Assembly (NCBI GenBank): GCA_965199765.1
Contig: CBDATC010000002.1
Location: 1,178,001 to 1,242,000 of the forward strand
Direction of reading: 5' to 3'
Length of the DNA: 64,000 bases
Source of the DNA: JAPOXR01 sp965199765
GTDB lineage: Bacteria > Pseudomonadota > Alphaproteobacteria > Rhodobacterales > Rhodobacteraceae
This document shows, piece after piece, positions 54,515 through 62,868 of the stretch; position 1 is the stretch's first letter, and each line of letters begins with the position of its first letter. The notes beneath the pieces are model-generated. The model was not told where the DNA came from. It made no database searches and saw only the letters and a list, made by a program, of their open reading frames with translations. A program made the position numbers and the translations under genes.

Positions 54515-56593
54515 TTGTCATTTGCCCGCCCCCCTGAGGATCTTGGACGCTTACCTCTTGCATCACTGGACTTTGTATCACTCGATATTGAAACCACTGG
54601 ATTGGACCCGAAATCCGCTAGGGTGGTAGAAATCGCCGCCACTCGCGTGCGGGCCGGCCGAATCGAGAAAGCAGAGCAGTTTTCCGCTTTGGTCAATCCC
54701 AAAATGCCAATCCCAAAGTCTTCGACCGCCATTCACGGTATCACTGACAACGACGTTGCCGATGCCGCCTCGTTCAGACAGGTTGCGGTCGATTTCGCCG
54801 AGTGGGCCGGTTCCTGTCTTTTCATCGGATATGGCTCGGACTTTGACTCGGCAATCCTGAAAATGGAACACGCCCGATGCAACATGTTCTGGTCCGCGCC
54901 ACGAATTCTTGATGTATTTCGTCTCGTGCCCCTGACCTCCATCCGCGTTGAAAACTACGGCCTCGAAACGGTTGCGCGTAAACTGGGAAAGAGCACCCGC
55001 GACCGACACCGTGCGCTTTCGGACGCCGTCATGACGGCCGAGGTTTTTCTGACCCTGATTCCGCTGCTGCGGGAAGTCAGCATATCGACGTATGCAGAAG
55101 CGGAAAGAGCTGCGTCCCGGCGCAGACAGGTGCCGACTGTTCTGCGCGTTGATGCTCCTCCGAAGTCAGCGGAATTATCCATTATGGACAGTTTTCCGTT
55201 TAGGCGGCGCGTTCGAGAAGTTATGAGCGCGCCTCCCGCGACCATTAATTGCCGTGCGCTTTTGTCTACAGCTGTCGCAATAATGGTCGAACGGGGGATT
55301 ACATCGCTATTTGTAGAAATTGCGGGAGAGTTCGAATATGGCATCCTAACTGAAAGCGATGTTCTTCGCGCCATAAACAAGAATGGGGCGGATGCGCTGT
55401 CGGAAAGCGTTCTCACCTATTGCACCAAGAGCTTGATTTCAGTTTCCGACCGCGAATTTGTATATCGCGCCATTGTGGAAATGTCAGTTCACGGAATTTG
55501 CCATTTAGGGGTGCGCAGCGACCAGGGCAAACTCGTAGGATCAGCGACAACCAGAGACCTCGTCAGCCGTAAGACTTTAGGAGCGGTTACACTTGGCAAG
55601 GGGGTAAAAACCGCTAAATCATCAGCCGAGCTTGGAAGGATTTGGTCCGAGCTTTCAGTCGTTGTGCACTCGTTGTCCCGCGAGAGTGTGGATGCGCGAA
55701 ATATCTGCGCAATCATTTCACGCGAATTGCGGGCTCTAACTCAACGGGCCTGTGAACTGGCAGAACTTGAAATTGGCCCCTCTCCGGTTCCATACGCGGT
55801 TTTGGTTCTGGGATCAGCCGGCCGCGGCGAAAGTCTGCTGGCAATGGATCAAGATAATGCCATTGTCTATGCTGACGGCTCGGGTGAAAACGCTGACCAT
55901 TGGTTTGCTGAACTCGGACGCATCGCCTCGGACCTCTTGGATGAAGCAGGAGTCCGCTATTGCAAAGGCGGAGTGATGGGGGCCAACGCCTCGTGGCGGA
56001 TGGACGTGACTCGGTGGCAGGCGACGATTGAACAGTGGCTGAGCCGAACGGACCCATCTGACATATTGAATGCCGATATTTTCTTTGATGCGGTGTGTGT
56101 GCACGGTGATCCCAGGATAGCCCGCCAACTAAAGAGCGATGCATTGAATTCGGCGATGAATTCGAAACCATTCTTAAATCTGTTGGCAAAGCGCGCTGTG
56201 CAATTTGATAGCCCAACCGGACTGTTTGGCCGCTGGCGACTTGATGATAACGGTCGGGTGGATCTAAAGAAGTGTGGCATCATGCCGATTTTTTCAGCTG
56301 CCCGCACCGTAGCGCTTAGGCATGGAATTGAACCTAACTCCACCCTGCACAGACTTCGCGCGGCAAAGGCGATTCAACCTGAGCATGCTGAAACTTGCGA
56401 CGATCTAATCGCGGCCCAAGGAATCTTGCTTTCAGCTATTCTCAATCAACAGATCCGCGATCTTGATTCGGGGGTCAGTCTTTCAAACCGTGTTAAACCC
56501 TCGGAACTGGACGCGATGGAAACCAATCAGCTGAAATGGGCACTCGGGCGGGTATATGAAATTGCAACCATACTCGGTGTTCCGACCATATAG
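54515..56593 (+). CDS. DnaQ-like exonuclease / CBS pair / DUF294 nucleotidyltransferase fusion
   Basis: A 692-residue fusion. Residues 18-180 are a DEDDh 3'-5' exonuclease with Asp24, Glu26 (LDIETTGLDP), Asp111 and HRALSDA at 165-171. Residues about 225-350 are two CBS repeats, likely nucleotide sensors. Residues about 400-690 are the DUF294 pair, with GSAGRGES near 433 and MDQDNAI near 444, a GlnD-like nucleotidyltransferase signature. The combination suggests nucleotide-regulated turnover or modification of nucleic acid or protein. TTG 54515 is the start with GAAAGG upstream. It follows the amidinotransferase by 44 bp. Confidence 0.8.
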   Translation: MSFARPPEDLGRLPLASLDFVSLDIETTGLDPKSARVVEIAATRVRAGRIEKAEQFSALVNPKMPIPKSSTAIHGITDNDVADAASFRQVAVDFAEWAGSCLFIGYGSDFDSAILKMEHARCNMFWSAPRILDVFRLVPLTSIRVENYGLETVARKLGKSTRDRHRALSDAVMTAEVFLTLIPLLREVSISTYAEAERAASRRRQVPTVLRVDAPPKSAELSIMDSFPFRRRVREVMSAPPATINCRALLSTAVAIMVERGITSLFVEIAGEFEYGILTESDVLRAINKNGADALSESVLTYCTKSLISVSDREFVYRAIVEMSVHGICHLGVRSDQGKLVGSATTRDLVSRKTLGAVTLGKGVKTAKSSAELGRIWSELSVVVHSLSRESVDARNICAIISRELRALTQRACELAELEIGPSPVPYAVLVLGSAGRGESLLAMDQDNAIVYADGSGENADHWFAELGRIASDLLDEAGVRYCKGGVMGANASWRMDVTRWQATIEQWLSRTDPSDILNADIFFDAVCVHGDPRIARQLKSDALNSAMNSKPFLNLLAKRAVQFDSPTGLFGRWRLDDNGRVDLKKCGIMPIFSAARTVALRHGIEPNSTLHRLRAAKAIQPEHAETCDDLIAAQGILLSAILNQQIRDLDSGVSLSNRVKPSELDAMETNQLKWALGRVYEIATILGVPTI

Positions 56594-56866
56594 GCATACA
56601 GAGTGGTATTGCTGATATCTTCCAAGTTTGATGGCAAGTAGATGTCGGGAAATGTCAACCAACGGCAAGACAGAAGAAAACGCCCTGCGTTGCTGACCAA
56701 TGCGTAGGACTTCCAAGTTATTAAAAAATATTGCGTTCAAGGGTTGCGTTTTGTCTTGAAATGAATACAATATGTCCTTCCGATATTCGTTTTGAAGCAG
56801 TTATGATCGCGCGGACGGGCCTTGCGCTCCCGGAGTCCGCGCTGTCGTCAGCACCATGGAGCGCGA

Positions 56867-57871
56867 ATGAAAGCCCCAATTCCTCCGAAAGCTCAGCCGG
56901 ATTTGCCGACCATCGATCCGCGTCCTTCAAAGGTTACCCACGACACGCTGTTCAACGCTCTGGTCAACCAGGACCCGGCCCGCGCCGCGGTGGTTCTGCG
57001 CGAGCATCTGCCTCCTGAGATCGCCGAAAAGCTGGATTCCGATTTCGAGCCGGAGCGCGAGGAATGCAGCTTTGTGGACGGGGCCGGCGCATCGTCCCGG
57101 GGCGATGCTCTGTTCAAGGTTCGGCTGAAAAGCGGGAAGCCTGCGCTGGTTTACTGTCTTCTCGAGCACAAATCCGAACCCCGCGGCCACACGGCGCTGC
57201 AGATCGCAGGCTACATGATCAGCATCTGGAGGCGCGAGTATGACAGAGCCGAGCGGGGCAAAGGCGAAAAGCTGCCCGATATCATCCCGGTGGTGTTCTA
57301 TAACGGGACCGCCGAATGGACGGCGCCGATGTCGGTCGAGGAAATGGTCGACTTCATCGACGGTTCCGGCAATGTGCTCGGCTACCATCTGCGGAATCTG
57401 GGCGGCATGACGCCGAAGGAACTCTCGAGCGATCCGCTTGTGCGGTCGGCTCTGCTCAGCATGGTCGTCGGGGGCGCGAAGCGGCGCATGCGCCGGGAGG
57501 AGATGCGTCTGACCGTCGAAGGGCTTGACGGAAGCCAGTTTTCGGCTACCGTTATATGCCATCTTGTGAAATACGTTTCCAATATGGAAGAACTGAAACC
57601 CTTGCTGAAAGAGAAGCAGCCTGAAAACTTGGAGAACCTTATGAACTTCATCACACGGGATTGGATCGAACAAGGCAAAGCCGAAGGCAAACTTGAAGGC
57701 GCCGCCAATCAATTGAGCAAGGTGCTCGCGCACCGGTTCGGTGCGCTGGCTGATTCTGTCGAGAGACGCATCAGCTCGGCCTCAGCCGATGAAATCAACG
57801 ATTGGGCTGTGGCGGTGTTGTACGCGGAATCGCTTGATGATGTGTTCACGCACGGCGCATCGTCGGCCTGA
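56867..57871 (+). CDS. Rpn-family recombination-promoting nuclease/putative transposase
   Basis: A 334-residue Rpn/YhgA-like protein of a different subtype from the one at 39 kb. ATG 56867 gives MKAPIPPKAQPDLPTIDPRP; a start 45 bases upstream is less likely. N-terminal HDTLFNALVNQDPARA, nuclease residues Asp80 (GDALFKVRL), Glu100 and Lys102 (LLEHKSE) and Gln112 are all present. The C-terminus has a short EGKLEG hinge and a helical domain (LAHRFGALADSVERRI). It is followed, like the other intact Rpn gene, by a copy of its own C-terminal coding sequence. Confidence 0.85.
   Translation: MKAPIPPKAQPDLPTIDPRPSKVTHDTLFNALVNQDPARAAVVLREHLPPEIAEKLDSDFEPEREECSFVDGAGASSRGDALFKVRLKSGKPALVYCLLEHKSEPRGHTALQIAGYMISIWRREYDRAERGKGEKLPDIIPVVFYNGTAEWTAPMSVEEMVDFIDGSGNVLGYHLRNLGGMTPKELSSDPLVRSALLSMVVGGAKRRMRREEMRLTVEGLDGSQFSATVICHLVKYVSNMEELKPLLKEKQPENLENLMNFITRDWIEQGKAEGKLEGAANQLSKVLAHRFGALADSVERRISSASADEINDWAVAVLYAESLDDVFTHGASSA
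57641..57871 (+). CDS. Intragenic in-frame ORF within the second Rpn gene (candidate RpnS-like antitoxin)
   Basis: ATG 57641, codon 259 of the Rpn gene, is preceded by GGAG at 57631-57634 with a 6-base spacer (TTGGAGAACCTTATG). It would give the last 76 residues, MNFITRDWIEQGKAEG and so on to the common stop. The matching ATG in the downstream duplicate is changed to AGG, where a TTG just upstream could serve instead. A role as intragenic antitoxin is inferred from the E. coli Rpn precedent. Confidence 0.45.
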   Translation: MNFITRDWIEQGKAEGKLEGAANQLSKVLAHRFGALADSVERRISSASADEINDWAVAVLYAESLDDVFTHGASSA

Positions 57872-58031
57872 AAAACCGGCTCGTCCCAACCTTCGGGTCA
57901 ATTGCGGTTCGGCTTGAACCGCTGCTGAATGAACCGATCCGCTCTGGCGCCTTCCGCATTGCTGCACAAAACGCGCGCGGGACAAGGTGAAAGGTCGGGC
58001 AGTATAACTCAAAGAGAAGAGGCCTGAAAAC

Positions 58032-58298
58032 TTGAAGCACTTCAGGAATTCCATCACACGGGATTGGTTCGAACAAGGCAGAGCTGAAGGCAGAGCAGAA
58101 GCCAGAGCTAAAGCCAGAACTGAAGGTGCTGCGGATCAATTGAACAAGATGCTCGAGCACCGGTTCGGTGCGCTGGCTGATTCTGTCGAGAGACGCATCC
58201 GCGCGGCCTCAGTCGATGAACTCAACGACTGGGCTGTGGCGGTATTGGACGCGGAAACGCTTGACGATGTGTTTGCAAACGGCGCATCGTCGGCCTGA
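58032..58298 (+). CDS. Stand-alone copy of the second Rpn C-terminal domain (candidate antitoxin)
   Basis: An 88-residue intact ORF starting at TTG 58032, with AGAAGAGG about 8-10 bases upstream. It reads MKHFRNSITRDWFEQGRAEG, then an expanded hinge of AEGRA/EARAKAR units and the C-terminal Rpn domain (LEHRFGALADSVERRIRAAS). It keeps its frame through the duplication and matches the parent gene at about 80 % of residues. The TTG start is a proposal. It ends about 30 bases before an IS256 pseudogene in opposite orientation. Confidence 0.5.
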   Translation: MKHFRNSITRDWFEQGRAEGRAEARAKARTEGAADQLNKMLEHRFGALADSVERRIRAASVDELNDWAVAVLDAETLDDVFANGASSA

Positions 58299-58307
58299 AA
58301 AACCGGT

Positions 58308-58329
58308 GCCCCACCTCCTTTCGGGGCAA
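58308..58329. terminator. Hairpin after the Rpn C-terminal copy
   Basis: Inverted repeat TGCCCC (58308-58313) and GGGGCA (58324-58329) just after the stop at 58298. No T tract follows; assignment is tentative. Confidence 0.3.
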
Positions 58330-58330
58330 G

Positions 58331-59327
58331 TGCGCCGGCGGCTCCGTTATGTTGAGGTTTCATCTCGCGCAGTGGATCCATATTCATATACTTTCGCGCG
58401 CTCCACTGTGTTCCGGCGACGTGTTTCAGCCTCATAGTACGCAGACCGCCAACCACAGCACCGGCATTCCCGAGCATGGATCGCTTTGAGCATGTGCGCG
58501 GTCTCGCACACTTTGGTTTTCGGCACATGACTGAAGACGCTGGAATGAAAATGCTCCGGTCAGCGCTGCCAGCGCGCATCAGGCAAATGCTCCGCCGCGC
58601 TTTCGGTCAAACCCCGGCTAGCATCCGAGATGATCAGTTCCACGCCGGTCAGGCCGCGATCGACCAGGTGGCGCAGGAAAGCGTTCCAGCCTGATTTGTC
58701 TTCCTTGGCTCCCCAGCAGATGCCGGGTGCCTCCCGAAAACCTTCAGAGGTCACGCCAATGGCAATCAGAAGCGATGCGCTGCGTGCGCTTCGCCCGCCC
58801 AGCCGCGCTTCATGACAAAACCGTCGGGATAGACATATGGATGCCTGCCTTTGATCGGCGCATTGCGCCAGGCCTCGATCTTGTCATAGATCTTCTTGTT
58901 GAGGCTCGACACCGTCGAAGGGGATACTTTCACGTCCCACAGAGCTTCGGTGACATCCTCGACACGGCGCGTCGAAACACCTGCCAGGTACATCTCGATT
59001 ATGGCTTCTTCGACGCTGCTCTCAAGGCGGCGACAGCGTTCAATGACGGCTGTCCCGAAGGTTGTGCGGCGAAGCTTCGGAACCTTCAGTCTGACCTCGC
59101 CCGCCTTGGTGTGGAGCTTGCGGTCATAACCGCCCGCGCGGGTGTCCCCTGCGCGCTTCGGTTCGTTCGTAACGCGCCGCGCCGCAAAGTCGATCGGCTT
59201 CGGCATCCAGCATCGTGTTCAGCGTCTCCTCAACCGCGTCCCTGACCATTTCGCCCAGGTGATCCTTGATCCTCGCCTCATCGATGTGAACTGCTTTTCC
59301 CATCGGATTGTCGTCTTTCTTGTCCAT
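58331..59327 (-). pseudogene. IS256-family transposase pseudogene
   Basis: At least three frame changes and a deletion. The two Asp-containing DDE motifs survive (YPDG near 58840; LIISDA near 58625). After HMLKAIHARE near 58475 the sequence jumps to LKHVAGTQWSARKYMN, so the third acidic region with RTNNPLERL is deleted; that region is retained in the 40-kb fragment. No activity is possible. Confidence 0.8.
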
Positions 59328-59391
59328 TGTCGGTCCTCTCTGTCTGAAAGGAACCACCGGCAAATGCAAATGTGTGAAAGATTCTGTACGC
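58331..59391 (-). mobile_element. IS256-family element, decayed
   Basis: The high-coordinate end carries the IS256-type terminal repeat (GTGTGAAAGATTCTGTACGC at 59372-59391), matching those at 36.26 and 40.27 kb. The low end lacks it, the homology ending at about 58331 against the Rpn copy. The transposase is in pieces: N-terminus from ATG 59327, a middle frame 59206-58766 (GEVRLKVPKLR, YLAGVSTRRVEDVTEALW, VYPDGFVMKR), then 58754-58560 (GAKEDKSGWNAFLRHLVDRG, IISDA). Confidence 0.8.
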
Positions 59392-59543
59392 TATCAAAAT
59401 TTGCGCTAGACGGGCATATTGCAAGCTGCAGCCTGAGAAACAAGAAGACACGTCTTTCAAGGCGAAGAGAAGTGACACGCAGTTACCTGCGTATGTCGGA
59501 GCAACCTCCTTCGACTAACACGACAGGGCGCAAGAGGTCAGAA

Positions 59544-61070
59544 CTATGTCCCCATCGGAGGAGCGCCTCCGGTCGAAATGTGCTGTTCAATGTAACTTTC
59601 GACCCGATCAAGAGCCGCTGCTGAATGCGGAGGTGGACAATGTTCGCATAAAGCCTTTTCCCAAAGTGCAACCGAACGTTCGGTCGAAGTATGACCGCCA
59701 GCTTCGCTCCAACTGCCAAAATTTCTGAGATCCGCGAGCAGAGGGGCATAAAATGCGTCTTTGTAGCGGCTCAGTGTATGCTTAGCTCCAAAAAAATGCC
59801 CGCCTGGTTCGACTTCGGACAGCGCTTCCCATGCCAAACTGCCCTCATCCACCAAAACTGAACAACTCAATTCAGCCAAAATCTGCAATGCTTCTACGTC
59901 ATTTATGAATTTCTCGTACCCAAATGCCAATCCGCCCTCGAGCCAACCTGCGGCGTGTACAATCAAGGTGGCATTCGCAAGCATGGCGCCCCACAACGCC
60001 ATATGCGTCTCTCCCGCAGCCTGCATGTCAGCCGTGTTCGAAGCCGCCCCGGCTGATGACCGCCAAGGCAATCCGATATGCCGCGCCAACTGACCTGAGC
60101 CGAGCGCCAACAAAATTTGCTCAGGTGTTCCAAATGACGGCGCACCCGACTTTAGGTCCACATTGGATGAGAATCCGCCATACGACACCGGCGCCCCAGC
60201 GCAGGCTATCTGTGACAATGCAATACAGGCCAATGCCTCCGCATGTTGAAGCACCAAAGCGCCAGTGATGGTGACAGGCGCCATCGCTCCTGCCAAGCAA
60301 AATGGTGTAACAATGCACAACTGTCTGGATCGAGCAAAGTCAATAATGCCCTGCGCCATTGGAGAATCAACCAACCGCGGCGAATTGGTATTCACAATGG
60401 TCGTCGTCCAGCAACCGCCATGGAAATCATCCTCAGACAGCTGAAATGCTTTGCGAACAATCTCGAAGGATTCCTCAACCTGCTGCGTGCCTCTCGAATA
60501 AACAAATAACGGCTTTTCGCCGAGTGCCAGCTGTGCGCGGATTGTCGCATAATGGCGAATGTTCACAGGAACATCCTGCGGTTCAACCGATGGGCCGAAT
60601 TTGTGTATGGTATCAAATTGCTGCTGAAGAATAAGGGTTTCCTCGAAATCCCGCAGCGTAGCCGGCCGACGTCCACGCCTCATATCGTTGGCGTGCGGAC
60701 ATCCCGCTCCTGACGAAAACAACAGTGAACCATTGTCATACAACTGATCGCGCTCTCGGGTTGCGCCTCTCAACATAAAAGACCGCGGAGCAGTGCTTAA
60801 TGCCGACTCGATGAGTTCTCTGCCAATGCGAACAATCTGAGATTCCGAATCCACAATCGCACCTGCCGAAGCCAATAATTGGCGGGCTTCAGGAAGCAGG
60901 AATTTGACACCAAGGTCCTCTAAAGTGCGCAAAGCTGTGTTGTGAATCGCAATGACTTCGTCGTCTGAATAAATTTTTTGAGGCTGGAACCGATGCTTTA
61001 GATGGCGATAATCTCTTACACGGCCTTTGTTTTCGTTGGCCGTACCCTTTTTTCTGCCGCGACGCGCCAT
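59544..61070 (-). CDS. Trimethylamine methyltransferase (MttB) family protein, non-pyrrolysine
   Basis: A 508-residue MttB-superfamily barrel. Start at MARRGRKKGTAN (61070); the frame extends eight codons upstream. Family landmarks: LEDLGVKFLLPEARQLLASAGA, LFSSGAGCPHANDM, SPMAQGI near 225, and the C-terminal GGHFFGAKHTLSRYKDAFYAP. There is no in-frame amber codon, so it belongs to the pyrrolysine-free group, where characterised members demethylate glycine betaine and related quaternary amines onto a corrinoid protein. No corrinoid protein or MtgA partner is adjacent. It is divergent from iolB. Confidence 0.85.
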   Translation of the reverse strand: MARRGRKKGTANENKGRVRDYRHLKHRFQPQKIYSDDEVIAIHNTALRTLEDLGVKFLLPEARQLLASAGAIVDSESQIVRIGRELIESALSTAPRSFMLRGATRERDQLYDNGSLLFSSGAGCPHANDMRRGRRPATLRDFEETLILQQQFDTIHKFGPSVEPQDVPVNIRHYATIRAQLALGEKPLFVYSRGTQQVEESFEIVRKAFQLSEDDFHGGCWTTTIVNTNSPRLVDSPMAQGIIDFARSRQLCIVTPFCLAGAMAPVTITGALVLQHAEALACIALSQIACAGAPVSYGGFSSNVDLKSGAPSFGTPEQILLALGSGQLARHIGLPWRSSAGAASNTADMQAAGETHMALWGAMLANATLIVHAAGWLEGGLAFGYEKFINDVEALQILAELSCSVLVDEGSLAWEALSEVEPGGHFFGAKHTLSRYKDAFYAPLLADLRNFGSWSEAGGHTSTERSVALWEKALCEHCPPPHSAAALDRVESYIEQHISTGGAPPMGT

Positions 61071-61233
61071 CACAATACCCAATTCTCGGCACATTTGGCC
61101 GGTTTCAATTCCTGCCGCGAAACTGACGGATCAGCTTGGCGATGATATCCTCCCAATCGAAAACGATGAAGAGTCTGCCAATAACATGTATGTTGCTACT
61201 TGTAGGTAATTTCTGAATCAATGAGACAAACTG

Positions 61234-62046
61234 ATGAATCTCCTCAAACAGCCTTTGCGGTCCTCTGGCAGAATACACCACGTCACTCCTGAAACCGCCG
61301 GTTGGAGTTATGTGGGATTTTCGCTTTACCGCTTAAGTCCGGATGAAACTGCGTCAGAGAACACCGCAGACAGCGAAGCTATCCTTGTCTTGGTCGAAGG
61401 AAAGGCGGAGATTGCAGTCGGCGATAATGAGCTCGGAATGCTTGGCGATCGATTAGACGTATTTGAACGAACGCCGCCCTATTCAGTCTATGCACCGCCG
61501 AGCACTGAATGGAAAGCGGTTGCCAAAACCAAATGCACACTTGCAGTGTGCACAGCGCCAATCGATGAAACCGAACGTCAGGCTGAAGTTATTCGGCCGG
61601 TTGACGTGGAAACCGCGGTGCGCGGCAACGGCACGAACCGCCGCCACATTCATAACATCGCAATGGAAAACCAGCCCTTTGCCGAACGGTTGCTCGTAAC
61701 CGAAGTCTATACCCCGCAGGGCCATTGGTCATCCTATCCGCCGCATCGTCACGACAAGGACGATTTTCCTAACATCACCTATCTGGAAGAAACCTACTAT
61801 CACCGCCTCAAACCTTCGCAGGGATTCGGCTTTCAGCGTGTGTTTACGGATGATGGGTCGCTCGACGAGACTCTATGCGTCCATAACCATGATGTTGTAT
61901 TGGTGCCGAAAGGCCATCATCCGTGCGGAGTTCCGTTCGGATACGAGATGTACTATTTGAATGTCATGGCTGGCCCGCTTCGCCATTGGCGTTTCATGAA
62001 CCATCCCGATCATGAATGGCTGTATGATTTTGACCCCGATGCCTGA
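61234..62046 (+). CDS. iolB: 5-deoxy-glucuronate isomerase
   Basis: A 270-residue bicupin. Landmarks are VTPETAGWSYVGFSLYRL near 17, GTNRRHIHNI near 130, the metal-binding PPHRHDKDDFPNITYLEETYYHRL near 171-194 (given as a landmark) and a second metal segment HNHDVVLVPKGHHPCG near 225. It isomerises 5-deoxy-glucuronate to 5-dehydro-2-deoxygluconate, the substrate of IolC, so the two genes 8 kb apart encode consecutive steps. It converges on petC with 12 bp between stops. Confidence 0.93.
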   Translation: MNLLKQPLRSSGRIHHVTPETAGWSYVGFSLYRLSPDETASENTADSEAILVLVEGKAEIAVGDNELGMLGDRLDVFERTPPYSVYAPPSTEWKAVAKTKCTLAVCTAPIDETERQAEVIRPVDVETAVRGNGTNRRHIHNIAMENQPFAERLLVTEVYTPQGHWSSYPPHRHDKDDFPNITYLEETYYHRLKPSQGFGFQRVFTDDGSLDETLCVHNHDVVLVPKGHHPCGVPFGYEMYYLNVMAGPLRHWRFMNHPDHEWLYDFDPDA

Positions 62047-62058
62047 AACCGACGGGAT

Positions 62059-62868
62059 TCAATCAGCTTCACGCTGCTTGACCGGTGCCCAAATTGTCTT
62101 GTTGGTCAGATAAAGCAGTGAAGCCAGCAACGTCAAAATGATGACCGCGACGAATCCCATCTGTTTTCTCGCCATCATTTTTGGTTCTGCCGCCCAAGTC
62201 AGAAAGGCCGAAACATCCTCTGCCATGGCCGCCAAAGAATTGTCGGCTCCATCGGCATACTCTACCAAGCCATCTGAAAGCGGCGGGGCCATGGCTATCC
62301 AACCGCCGGGGAATGCCGAATTGCCATAGAGCACAGTTCCTGCCTGCTCGGATTCTTCTCCGGTGTATGAGGCTAAAACAGCCGCAATATATTCCGGTCC
62401 GCCACCTCCTCTGAACAATTGCGTGAGACCGGTTCCAACCGGACCGTGGAACCCCGTCCTTGCTTTAGCCATGAGCGATAGGTCCGGTGCGCCGACAGAA
62501 TCATTTGCAGGAAAATGGTCGACCGGCGTGGCCGAACGGAAGTCTTCGATTTCTTCATCATAGACATCGAATTGCGCGGCAAAAGCCTTTACCGCGTTCT
62601 CACTGAGCCCTACCCCTCCTTCGTCACCGAGAGTCCGAAACGGCACAAATTGCAGCCCGTGACAGGCCGCGCATGCTTCTTGATAGACGAGAAGACCTCG
62701 CTGGAGCTGGTTTTGGTCGAAGTTTCCGAAAGGGCCTTCGAAGGAAAATGAAATATCTTCGATAAGTCCTCCTTCTCCAGCAGCGAACGCTGACGAAGAG
62801 AAAACAAGAGCTGCGACAGAGGCGGCCACAGCCGACTTGAACGAATCCATAGTATTTGCACGCATCAT
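62059..62868 (-). CDS. petC: Cytochrome c1 of the bc1 complex
   Basis: A 269-residue protein. The signal peptide (SAVAASVAALVFSSSAFA) is followed by the haem motif CAACH near 69 and the Met ligand in WIAMAPPL near 194. A single C-terminal membrane anchor spans about 236-256 (MGFVAVIILTLLASLLYLTN). It receives electrons from the Rieske protein of complex III. The start overlaps the petB stop (ATGA at 62868-62865), as in alphaproteobacterial petABC operons. Confidence 0.94.
   Translation of the reverse strand: MMRANTMDSFKSAVAASVAALVFSSSAFAAGEGGLIEDISFSFEGPFGNFDQNQLQRGLLVYQEACAACHGLQFVPFRTLGDEGGVGLSENAVKAFAAQFDVYDEEIEDFRSATPVDHFPANDSVGAPDLSLMAKARTGFHGPVGTGLTQLFRGGGGPEYIAAVLASYTGEESEQAGTVLYGNSAFPGGWIAMAPPLSDGLVEYADGADNSLAAMAEDVSAFLTWAAEPKMMARKQMGFVAVIILTLLASLLYLTNKTIWAPVKQREAD

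Larger units (their letters stand above)
57608..58327. repeat. Tandem duplication of the second Rpn gene 3' end
   Basis: Sequence from 57608 (AAAGAGAAG) to about 57900 recurs from 58011 to about 58327. Shared landmarks include CCTGAAAACTTG, ATCACACGGGATTGG, CACCGGTTCGGTGCGCTGGC and GCATCGTCGGCCTGAAAAAC. The offset grows from about 403 to 427 bp because the copy has 24 extra bases in the EGR-type hinge. The intervening 110 bp are not part of the repeat. Confidence 0.8.

Noticed and set aside
59544..61070. Pyrrolysine-containing trimethylamine methyltransferase
   Set aside because: The reading frame has no in-frame amber codon, so it belongs to the pyrrolysine-free branch.
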